Assembly: GCF_029633865.1 (NCBI RefSeq)
Contig: NC_079212.1
Location: 85,986,172 to 86,050,171 of the forward strand
Direction: 5' to 3'
Source: Lampris incognitus
Taxonomy: Eukaryota > Chordata > Actinopteri > Lampriformes > Lampridae
DNA length: 64,000 nucleotides
The notes below the pieces were generated by a model. The model ran no database searches. It saw only the letters and a list, made by a program, of their open reading frames with translations, and had not been told where the DNA came from. Of the stretch, positions 1 through 8,999 are shown piece by piece. The stretch's first letter is position 1. Every line of letters starts with the position of its first letter. The position numbers and the translations under genes were made by a program.

Positions 1-491
1 AGTGATTGTGTGAGTGTGTAAGTGCGTGTGTGAGTGAGTGAGTGAGTGTGTAAGTGAATGTGTGAGTGAGTGTGTGAGTGTGTAAGTGAGTGTGTAAGTG
101 AGTGTGTAAGTGAGTGTGTGAGTGTGTAGGTGCGTGTGTGAGTGAGTGTGTGAGTGAGTGTGTGAGTGTGTTGTGTGAGTGAGTGTGTGAGTGTGTAAGT
201 GTGTGAGTGAGTGTGTGAGTGTGTGAGTGAGTGTGCAAGTGCGTGTGAGTGTGTAAGTGAGTGTGTGAGTGAGTGTGATAGTGAGTGTGTGAGTGTGCAA
301 GTGAGTGTGTAAGTGAGTGTGTGAGTGAGTGTGTGAGTGAGCGTGTGAGTTTGTAAGTGAGTGTGTGAGTTTGTAAGTGAGTGTGTGAGTGATTGTGTAA
401 GTGAGTGTATGAGTGTGTAAGTGAGTGTGTAAGTGAGTGTATGAGTGTGTAAGTGAGTGTGTGAGTGATTGTGTAAGTGAGTTTGTGAGTG
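1..491. repeat. GTGA/GTGT-rich tandem array, left block
   Basis: The stretch is built from GTGAGT, GTGTGAGT and GTGTAAGT blocks with no fixed long period. A common local motif is GTGTAAGTGAGTGTGTGAG. The same array resumes at about 2958 after a LINE, so the two blocks were once one array. Any reading frame through it is an artefact of the repeat. Confidence 0.95.
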
Positions 492-2957
492 TGTGAGTAG
501 AAGGGTGCAAAAAAGACAGTGCCAGCCAAAGCTCAACATCGAACGGCTGGGTGACACTACCTTTCGAGAACAGCTCCAGGCTACTCTCAGCGCTTCTCTG
601 CCCAAGCAATACCCAGAAGATATTGATACACACTGGGACCTGCTTACGTCTATCACCATGAACTCCTGCAAAAGCAAAAGCACTCTTGGTTACAAAACCC
701 GGAAACATCAAGACTGGTACGATGAGAATGACAACGAAATCCAACAGCTCATTGACATCAAGCGGCAAACCTTCATTGCCTGGCAAAATGACATCAGCTG
801 CAAGGCTAAAAGAGTAGCACATGCCATAGCAAAGGCAGCTGTTCAATCTCGGGTTAGGCAACTGAAGAACCAGTGGTGGACAAGGAAGGCTCTGGAAATC
901 CAGCAGCTTGCTGACTGTGGGGATACCAGAGGTTTTTTTCGATGCCACAAGTGCGGTATATGGCTCCAGCCACCGTTGCCTAGCCCCCCTTCACTCCAAA
1001 GATGGGCTAATGCTGCTGAAAGACAATGAGTCAATTACCAACAAATGGAAAGAGCATTATGAGGAGCTATTGAACAGGGACACAACTACTGAGATGGAGG
1101 CCCTTGACCAACTCCCTCAACAACCCATCAATGAGAATATGGGAGCACTACCCAGTCGGAATGAGGTGCAGGATGCCATAAGGAAGATGAAGAACAACAA
1201 GGCCACTGGACCTGACGGCATCCCAGCAGAAATCCTGAAGGACGGTGGGCCAGTTCTCCTTAGTCACATCCACGCCATGCTCCTCAAAATATGGGAAAAG
1301 GAGGAAATCCCTGCACAACTTAGGGATGCCCTCATTGTCTCCATCTTTAAGAAGGGAGACAAGGCCGACTGCAGAAATTACCATGGCATTTCCCTCCTAT
1401 CCACCACTGGTAAAACTCTCGCCCAGGTTTTGGCTAATAGACTCCTCCCCCTGTCAGAAAACATTCTCCCTGAGTCTCAGAGTGGATTTCGCCCAACTAG
1501 AAGTATCATGGACATGGTTTTCACTGCTCGCCAACTACAGGAAAAATGCCAGGAACAAAATCAACCACTATACATGGCCTTCATAGACCTCACCAAAGCC
1601 TTTGACTCTGTGAACCGTCAGGCTCTGTGGCTGGTTCTGGCAAAAATTGGCTGCCCGGACAAATACATCCGGATACTGAGACTACTGCATGACAATATGT
1701 CAGCCACAGCACTCAGTGGCAGTGGAGATGAAACGGAACCCTTCAGGGTTCACACTGGAGTCAAGCAGGGCTGTGTCATTGCTCCTACCCTGTTCTCCAT
1801 TTTCATTTCTGCTATCCTCCATCTTATGGGTAAACACCTGCCACAAGGAGTCAGAATCATGTACAGAACCGACGGACAACTCCTGAACATCAACAGATTC
1901 AGGGCTAAAAGCAGAACCACCACCATATCCATCATGGAGTTGCAGTATGCCGATGACAATGCCCTTGTGGCCCATTCAGAAGAGGACCTACAGTGCACTC
2001 TGGATGCTTTTTCCAGGGCATACAAGCAGCTTGGTCTGGCCCTTAACTTAAAAAAGACCCAGATCCTCTACCAGCCACCACCCAACACAAATAACCCTGC
2101 TCCACCCCCAACTATCTATGTTGACAAAACCAGACTGGAAAATGTGGACCACTTTACATACCTCGGAAGCCTCCTATCATCCAAAGCTAATATTGATGAG
2201 GAAATACACCACCGCCTCAGCTATGCCAGTGGGGTTTTCTCAAGACTGAGGAAAAGGGTCTTTGAAAACTGCGACCTCCAGGCCAGAACGAAAATTATGG
2301 TCTACAAAGCGGTAGCGTTGCCCACCCTACTGTATGGATCAGAATCCTGGACCACATACAGCATGCACCTGAAGGCACTAGAGGCACATCATCAGAGGTG
2401 CCTCCGAAAGATCCTCAAGATCACCTGGGAAGATAGACGCACCAACACCAGCGTCCTGGAGGAGGCTAACAATCCTGCTATCACTGCCACCATCGCCCAA
2501 CACCAGCTCAGATGGACTGGCCATGTCATCCGTATGCCTGACTCTCACCTTCCAAAACAAGTCCTATACTCCCAGCTCCTCACAGGACAACGTGCCCCGG
2601 GTGGTCAAAAGAAAAGGTATAAGGATAACATCAAAAAATGCCCGATAGACCCTAAGACCTGGGAAGACACAGCAACCAACAGGGCGACCTGGAGAAAACT
2701 TGTCCGGGAAGGAGCTGCACTTTATAATAATGATCTCCGACGTGCTGCAGAAGACAGGCACAGACTCCGAAAGGAGGGAGTTTCCACCAAAAAGGCCCAA
2801 ACCAATCCCACGATTACCACCGCCCACCCCTGCCCACACTGCACCAAATTATGCGGCTCCAGGATCGGCCTCTTCGCCCACCTGAAGACCCACAAGGACC
2901 AAGAAGGAGGACAGTCATACTCGACCCCGAGTGACCGCCGATGATGATGATGATGAT
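492..2957 (+). mobile_element. 5'-truncated non-LTR retrotransposon (LINE) with C-terminal C2H2 finger
   Basis: A LINE fragment lies inside the GTGA array. It starts abruptly in the region before the reverse transcriptase, with no apurinic endonuclease domain, and ends in a short (GAT)n run at 2941-2957. A 3' tail of short tandem repeats is usual for RTE and several other LINE clades. The 5' truncation is typical of incomplete target-primed reverse transcription. I cannot assign the clade firmly; the terminal zinc finger may help place it. Confidence 0.88.
493..2944 (+). pseudogene. LINE reverse transcriptase ORF, one frameshift
   Basis: The first part (493 to about 935) is a linker region rich in basic residues. 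The reading then moves to another frame at the T-run near 931-938 and continues to 2944. In the second frame the RT core is intact: a GPDGIP-type motif near 1209, FIDLTKAFDSVNR near 1580, GVKQGC near 1759 and the catalytic YADD near 1946. The C-terminus has a C2H2-like finger (CPHC...HLKTH) near 2830-2890. The only break I see is the single-base shift in a homopolymer, so it could be a sequencing error or a very recent mutation. The missing endonuclease makes the copy non-autonomous in any case. Confidence 0.85.
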
Positions 2958-3391
2958 GAGTGTGTGAGTGCGTGTGTGAGTGAGTGTGTAAGTGAGTGTG
3001 TGAGTGTGTAAGTGCGTGTGTAAGTGTGTGAGTGAGTGTATAAGTGTGTGTGTAAGTGAGTGTGTAAGTGAGTGTGCGAGTGAGTGTGTAAGTGCGTTTG
3101 CAAGTGAGTGAGTGTGTAAGTGCATGTGTAAGTGCGTGTGTAAGTGAGTGAGTGTGTAAGTGCGTGTGTGAGTGAGTGTGTAAGTGCGTGTGTAAGTGAG
3201 AGTATGTGAGTGTGTAAGTGAGTGTGTGAGTGTGTAAGTGCGTGTGTAAGTGCGTGTGTGAGTGTGCGAGTGAGTGTGTAAGTGCGTGTGTAAGTGAGTG
3301 AGTGTGTAAGTGAGTGTGTGAGTGTGTAAGTGCGTGTGTAAGTGCGTGTGTGAGTGTGTGAGTGAGTGTGTAAGTGCGTGTGTAAGTGCGT
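2958..3391. repeat. GTGA/GTGT-rich tandem array, right block
   Basis: This continues the array at 1-491 with the same GTGTAAGTGCGTGTGTGAG-like blocks. It runs straight into the inverted-repeat end at 3392, where GTGTGAG continues as GTGTGAGCAGTCAGG. That continuity suggests the array grew out of the element's end. Confidence 0.93.
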
Positions 3392-4335
3392 GTGTGAGCA
3401 GTCAGGAGCCTCTTCGTGCAAGCAGAATGAAGCAAGACGTGTTTTTCGGAGATGTTCCCGTGCTTGTTAGTTGTTTACTGTAGCGTTAGCTATGGAAAGC
3501 TAGTTAACTGTAGAATTCGTTATGTACTACGTACGTTACACAAGACGTACTGACACATCCAACCGGAAGTGACTTTGCCAACAGCGGAAACACTTTGGCG
3601 CGTTCGTTTTGTCTGTTTAGCCTAAGCTCTATAATTTACAGCAAAGCAAAGGTGTCACACGTTATGCTAAAAACATGTTGTATCATGAAATGGCTGCCAG
3701 TCCCCGCACTCGTTGTCCGCCATATTGTTGTAGAACGTTTTCCTCTGGCCGGCCATCTCCATGACACAGCACTCAAACAAACATTTAAACCCACAAGTTA
3801 GAGCTTGCGGCACAGTGGTTAGCGCGGTCGCCTCATAGCCAGAAGGTCCTGGGTTCGAGCCCCGGGGTAGTCCAACCTTGGGGGTCGTCCCGGGTCGTCC
3901 TCTGTGTGGAGTTTGCATGTTCTCCCCGTGTCTGCGTGGGTTTCCTCCGGGTGCTCCGGTTTCCTCCCACAGTCCAAACACATGTAGGTCAGGTGACTCG
4001 GCCGTACTAAGTTGTCCCTAGGTTTGTGGGTGTGTGTGTGTTGTGTATCGACCCCCCCTATGTGATGGCCTGGCGGCCTGCCCAGGGTGTCCCCCCGCCT
4101 GCCGCCCAGTGACTGCTGGGATAGGCTCCAGCATCCGCGCACCCAGGCAGCAGGATAAGCGGTTCGGATAATGGGTGGGTGGAAGTTAAAGGTTGTGTAT
4201 TTCAAATATACCGTAACTAGCTTTCCGTAGCTAGCGCTACAAAAAACACTAACAATTGCGGGAAAAACGGGAAAAACACGTCTTGCTTCTTTCTGCTTGG
4301 ACGAGGAGGCTGCTAACAGCTCACACCGTGCCACC
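3392..4335. mobile_element. Inverted-repeat DNA element (non-autonomous), with SINE insertion
   Basis: The segment 3392-3510 and the reverse complement of 4190-4335 align over more than 100 bases. Shared blocks include AAGCAAGACGTGTTTTTC, GTAGCG(T/C)TAGCTA and GGAAAGCTAGTTA. This makes a foldback or TIR element of about 0.9 kb with no coding capacity. A tRNA-derived SINE lies inside (3808-4185). A further copy of one end occurs at 4972-5025. The superfamily is not assigned because the outer ends merge into tandem arrays and no clean target-site duplication can be read. The interior 3511-3807 holds nothing else I recognise. Confidence 0.7.
3808..4185 (+). mobile_element. tRNA-derived SINE, family A (ATGG-type tail)
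   Basis: The head carries a tRNA-like Pol III promoter: an A-box-like CAGTGGTTAGCGCGG and a B-box GGTTCGAGCC. The body has the fish-typical text TGGAGTTTGCATGTTCTCC and TTTCCTCCCACAGTCC. The 3' part has CTGGGATAGGCTCCAGC and ends in GATAATGGGTGGGTGG. A second copy of the family is at 24343-24748 in the same orientation. Confidence 0.88.
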
Positions 4336-4365
4336 TACACAATGCCATGGAAGTGATGACCGGGC

Positions 4366-4790
4366 TGCAGGGACATTCCGACTACCTGAAGTAACTGTAA
4401 CTTACTTCAGTGAAGTACTCAGTTACTACAGTGAAGTAAGAACTGCAGGGACATTCCGACTACCTGAACTAACTGTAACTTACTTCAGTGAAGTACTCAG
4501 TTACTACAGTGAAGTAACGGAAGTAAGAACTGCAGGGACATTCCGACTACCTGAAGTAACTAACTTACTTCAGTGAAGTACTCAGTTACTACAGTAAAGT
4601 AATGGAAGTAAGAACTGCAGGGACATTCCGAGTACCTGAAGTAACTGTAACTTACTTCAGTGAAGTACTCAGTTACTACAGTGAAGCAACGGAAGTAAGA
4701 ACTGCAGGGAGATTCCGACTACCTGAAGTAACTGTAACTTACTTCAGTGAAGTACTCAGTTACTACAGTGAAGTAACGGAAGTAAGAACT
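4366..4790. repeat. 87-bp minisatellite, about 5 copies
   Basis: The unit contains GCAGGGACATTCCGACTACC, CTGAAGTAACTGTAACTTAC and TTCAGTGAAGTACTCAGTTA. Successive GCAGGG marks are at 4367, 4445, 4532, 4617 and 4704, giving spacings of 78, 87, 85 and 87. The first unit lacks 9 bases. The core (GACATTCCGACTACCTGAAG) resembles the 49-bp unit at 5030-6375. From 4790 to about 4915 it decays into AAGAACTGAATT-like short repeats. Confidence 0.9.
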
Positions 4791-4971
4791 GTACAATTAA
4801 GAGCTGAATTAAGAACTGAAGTAAGAATTAAGAACTGAACTAAGAATTAAGAACTGAATTAAGAATTAAAAACCGAATTAAAAGCTGAATTAAGAACTGT
4901 AGAAGTAAGAACAGCAGAAAATTTCAGTTACTACTGTGAAGTAACGGAAGTACGAACTGTAGGGACATTCT

Positions 4972-5025
4972 GCTGGGACGAAGAGGCTCCTGACTGCTCA
5001 CACACTCAGTTACACAATGCCATGC
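4972..5025 (-). other. Extra copy of the inverted-repeat element end
   Basis: The stretch GACGAAGAGGCTCCTGACTG followed by CTCACAC is the reverse complement of the left end at 3392-3417. The right end at 4300-4345 has a related version. Both are followed by ACACAATGCCATG and then by a tandem array. This ties the 87-bp and 49-bp arrays to two copies of the same element end. Confidence 0.75.
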
Positions 5026-5029
5026 GACC

Positions 5030-6375
5030 GCACTGCATACTGATGGGGCATTCCGAGTAGTACCTGAAGTAAGCAGTAATACTGCATACTGATGGGGCAT
5101 TCCGAGTAGTACCTGAAGTAAGCAGCAATACTGCGTACTGATGGGGCATTCCGAGTAGTACCTGAAGTCAGCAGTAATACTGCATACTGATGGGGCATTC
5201 CGAGTAGTACCTGAAGTCAGCAGTAATACTGCATACTGATGGGGCATTCCGAGTAGTACCTGAAGTAAGCAGTAATACTGCGTACTGATGGGGCATTCCG
5301 AGTAATACCTGAAGTAAGCAGTAATACTGCGTACTGATGGGGCATTCCGAGAAGTACCTGAAGTCAGCAGTAATACTGCGTACTGATGGGGCATTCCGAG
5401 AAGTACCTGAAGTCAGCAGTAATACTGCGTACTGATGGGGCATTCCGAGTAGTACCTGAAGTAAGCAGTAATACTGCGTACTGATGGGGCATTCCGAGTA
5501 GTACCTGAAGTAAGCAGTAATACTGCGTACTGATGGGGCATTCCGAGTAGTACCTGAAGTCAGCAGTAATACTGCGTACTGATGGGGCATTCCGAGTAGT
5601 ACCTGAAGTAAGCAGTAATACTGCGTACTGATGGGGCATTCCGAGTAGTACCTGAAGTCAGCAGTAATACTGCGTACTGATGGGGCATTCCGAGTAGTAC
5701 CTGAAGTAAGCAGTAATACTGCGTACTGATGGGGCATTCCGAGTAGTACCTGATGTAAGCAATAATACTGCGTACTGATGGGGCATTCCGAGTAGTACCT
5801 GAAGTCAGCAGTAATACTGCGTACTGATGGGGCATTCCGAGTAGTACCTGAAGTAAGCAGTAATACTGCGTACTGATGGGGCATTCCGAGTAGTACCTGA
5901 AGTCAGCAGTAATACTGAGTACTGATGGGGCATTCCGAGTAGTACCTGAAGTCAGCAGTAAGACTGCGTACTGATGGGGCATTCCGAGTAGTACCTGAAG
6001 TCAGCAGTAATACTGCGTACTGATGGGGCATTCCGAGTAGTACCTGAAGTAAGCAGTAATACTGCGTACTGATGGGGCATTCCGAGTAGTACCTGAAGTC
6101 AGTAGTAATACTGCGTACTGATGGGGCATTCCGAGTAGTACCTGAAGTCAGCAGTAATACTGCGTACTGATGGGGCATTCCGAGTAGTACCTGAAGTAAG
6201 CAGTAATACTGCGTACTGATTGGGCATTTCGAGTAGTACCTGAAGTAAGCAGTAATACTGCGTACTGATGGGGCATTCCGAGTAGTACCTGAAGTCAGCA
6301 GTAATACTGCATATTGGTGGGGCATTCCGAGTAGTACCTGAAGTAAGCAGTAATACTGCGTACTGGTGGGGCTTT
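5030..6375. repeat. 49-bp minisatellite, about 27 copies
   Basis: The unit reads TACTGATGGGGCATTCCGAG, TAGTACCTGAAGTAAGCAGT, AATACTGCG, with AAGTAA/AAGTCA as the main variant. Units are nearly identical, so the array is young or homogenised. Because 49 is not divisible by 3 and the unit has no stop on the minus strand, long cysteine- and tyrosine-rich open frames arise that are not genes. Confidence 0.96.
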
Positions 6376-6432
6376 CTGTTCGGCGTGGAGAATGTAGATT
6401 TTATGTTGACCTGTGTACGCTCTTCATCAACC

Positions 6433-6515
6433 TTAGAAGAAACGGGGGGGTAACGGGGGGGTAACGGCGGGGGTATCGGTGGGGCAAGGGGGGGAAACGG
6501 GGGGGGGTTTGATGG
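6433..6515 (+). repeat. G-run tract (quadruplex-prone)
   Basis: Runs of 5-9 G separated by TAAC, GTAAC, TATC and AAAC make a strong quadruplex pattern on the plus strand. It lies just upstream of the CpG-rich block at 6540-7330. Confidence 0.7.
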
Positions 6516-6539
6516 CTGCCAGAGAATAAGCAAGAAACG

Positions 6540-7330
6540 AAGCCGCCTCATTTGGATGGCAGCCTTTCTTTGGGGACTCCCGCACAACGGGGCATGAAAA
6601 CGTGTTAGGGGCGCTGCGTGTGAACGAGTCGGGCGGCGCTCCGGGTGGACCTGGGCTTGGTGCAAGGAGAACCGGAGAGGGACTTCCGGTCTGGGGCGCC
6701 ATCAGCCGTGACACGCGCTGTCAGTCCAGAGGAGTCGCGACGGAGGACGAGGAGGAGGCACCAGAGACCCGCCAGCCGGAAGCGGAGAAGGAGTCGCGCG
6801 CGGCTGGAAGCGCCGCCGTCACCGTCGCGGTGGGTTTTATTGGCGACGAGAAACTGCGTGTTAATTGTGACTGGGAGCGTCTCCTCCACCCTCCGCGCGT
6901 CTGTTGTGGATGGTGCTGCGGATGGTGCGCGGTCCAGATACAGCGCGCTGTATGGAGGAGAGCACGCTTCAAAGGTGAGCGCTTCATTTTCTGTTGCACG
7001 CTTATTCTGCAGATAGAGGACAGAGACGTACGTGTCTTGTCTGGTTTCGGCTGGACGCTGCGATACTGCACCCCCCCCCGCGCGCGCGCGCGCGCGCCAC
7101 GCGGGGGGACCAAACACCGTCCTGCTGAAGAAACGTGGAGAAAACAAAGCGCGTTTTCTGCCGCGGCGCTGCAAGCCGCGCAGTGTGACAGCCGCAATGA
7201 GGGAGCACGCTGGCTTAGACGCGCGCCGCTGGGCAAGATGTGCATCAGATGACGACAAGCATTGGGGGAAAAACACCGAAATTGCACTTGTGTGGAGTTT
7301 CTCTCGGTGCTTCTCTGCGGTGTGTGCTGA
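6540..7330. promoter_or_regulatory. CpG-rich block, candidate promoter / first exon
   Basis: The block is dense in CpG, including a (CG)n run at 7079-7096, unlike the AT-rich flanks. A good splice-donor match, AAAG|GTGAGC, occurs at 6971-6980 on the plus strand. Open frames exist on both strands, as expected for GC-rich DNA, and none has a recognisable domain, so I call no protein. It could be a non-coding first exon of a plus-strand gene, possibly lrrn1 far downstream, or simply an orphan CpG island. Confidence 0.4.
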
Positions 7331-7524
7331 CTCGGTCTAGTGCAATGGAATTTTCATCATTGCACTCGACTGGTTTTGCAAGGACACGGCTCTGCAGTCG
7401 GTCTCATATGGGTTGTTACGGAGCGTAGCTCAAACCACGCTGTCAGTAGAATCCCTTCACTGATCGGACCAGTTACACAATAAACTAGAAACACAATCAG
7501 CGAGGCTGTACACGAGCCGCAGAA

Positions 7525-7800
7525 CTCATGTTCTGGGGGGTGCTCCGGTATTCTGGGGGTGTTCTGGGGGGTGTTCTGGTATTCTGGGGGTGTTCTGAGG
7601 GGTATTCTGGTGTTCTGGGGGGTGCTCTGGCGTTGTGGGGGGGTTCTGTGAGTGCTCTGGGGGGTGTTCTGGTGTTCTGGGGGTGTTCTGGGGGGTGCTC
7701 TGGCGTACTGGGGGGTGTCTTGGGGGTATTCCAGAGGGTGTTCTGGTGTTCTGGGGGGTGCTCTGGCGTTCTGGGGGGGGGGGGTCGGGGGGGGTTCTGA
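7525..7800 (+). repeat. G-rich minisatellite (GTTCTGGGGGGTGCTCTGG-like)
   Basis: Irregular 18-20 base units such as GTTCTGGGGGGTGTTCTGG repeat about 14 times and end in a long G run near 7777-7795. The G-runs make it quadruplex-prone. Plus-strand frames rich in Gly, Val and Cys and minus-strand frames rich in Pro are repeat artefacts. Confidence 0.9.
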
Positions 7801-8999
7801 TGGAGCACTTTCACGACGTTTCCAAGCGGCTCTGATAACCGGACCACATCCTCCGGATTATCAGATAGCAGTTGAACTCGTACCATCCGGGCTAGTGTTC
7901 ATGAGAAGTCGGCACGGGAGACGGGACGTTGTGTTGCAGTGATTTAGTGCGAACAGACAACAGCAGTGTATCAGTCACACAAACTGCAGCGTCACAGACC
8001 TGTGCAGGCTGCAGCCGAAACAGCTGAGCAGCACCAGCCAGGCTCGTTTGGTCCGGCAGACCTATTTGCATGCATAAGGGTAAGGAAATTGGCAGATGTC
8101 TGAATTGGGTCCTGTGGGGGTGGGGGTTGGGGTTGGGGGGTGGTGGTGGTGGGGGGGGGGTGACAGACAATCCACTGTTTTTACCAGAGAGACGGCGGCG
8201 TGGCAGTGAGAGATGGGGTGGCAGTGACTGCATTGTTTGGGTCACCTTTGTGAATCGGTTCCAACTGGACTCTGTAGTTTCAGCTGCTGCATTACGGAGG
8301 CACCTGTTACCCACTTCCCTCCAGCCCAGCGCCCCGGACCAGGGGCCACCACGTACAATACTGCAGGGTCCGGGTGAGCAGGGTTAGAGGGGAATTTATC
8401 ACGTCCTGCTTGCCAGTCAGTCACCCCGTTATGTGTTGTAAAGTGGGTTATTTTGTGTGCTCAATTTGGGATTATTCTGAGACAGTTGGCACGCGCGGGG
8501 GAGGGGGGTGTAGTCTCTGAGCCAGAGATGGGAAAGCTGTTTAAAAGGCGCTATCGAAGCCCCTTCCCATAGACACAATGATGCAGCCCCCCCCCCCCAG
8601 CAGCAGTCAAGAGTCGTGAGAACCAGCCAAAACAAAAACACGTCTTGGTTTGTGTGTGTGTGTGTGTGTGTGTGAGGGGGTGGGGGGGTGAGCCATTGTG
8701 AGGGCTGGCAGTAGACTGTGCAACATGTGCTGTGGTGTTGGGGTTCCCGGGCCAGCTGGGGGTTCAGCAGACTGACCTGCCTTTGTGAAGGTGATGTGGG
8801 AAACAGTGGAGCAGGTCAGGCCACTGGAGGGGGGGGTGTAAAGGTGCTCCTCACCGAGTCAGCCCGTCTGCAGCCTTGGTGACATGAGAATACATGTGGA
8901 CTCCCTCGTTCTAGATCTTTACTTTGCTTCTAGCTGGATTGTTTGAGGGAGGTTGTTCGCACTGTCGTGGATTGTGGTGAGATGATGTTGGTATATTAT
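7801..8999. other. Intergenic DNA without recognised gene
   Basis: It holds simple tracts only: a GGGGTTGGGG-type G-rich run at 8114-8160, a (GT)n run at 8653-8672 and C/G homopolymers near 8586 and 8828. No frame shows a recognisable domain. The last bases (8992-8999, TATATTAT) may be the left target duplication of the hAT-like element that follows. Confidence 0.6.

Noticed and set aside
2722-3435. Thr/His/Leu-rich minus-strand frame
   Set aside because: Translation of the GTGA/GTGT array and antisense of the LINE 3' end.
3808-3880. Functional tRNA gene
   Set aside because: A- and B-box-like sequences belong to a SINE head; no full cloverleaf and the same text recurs at 24343.
4924-6325. 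Overlapping minus-strand frames with MPHQYAVLLLTSGTTRNAPS-like repeats
   Set aside because: Artefact of the 49-bp minisatellite, which is stop-free on that strand.
5030-6375. CRISPR-like array
   Set aside because: Units are contiguous with no unique spacers, in a eukaryotic context.
6602-7276. Overlapping frames of about 200 codons on both strands in the CpG block
   Set aside because: Stop-poor GC-rich DNA; no motif, no preferred strand; kept only as a CpG-rich feature.
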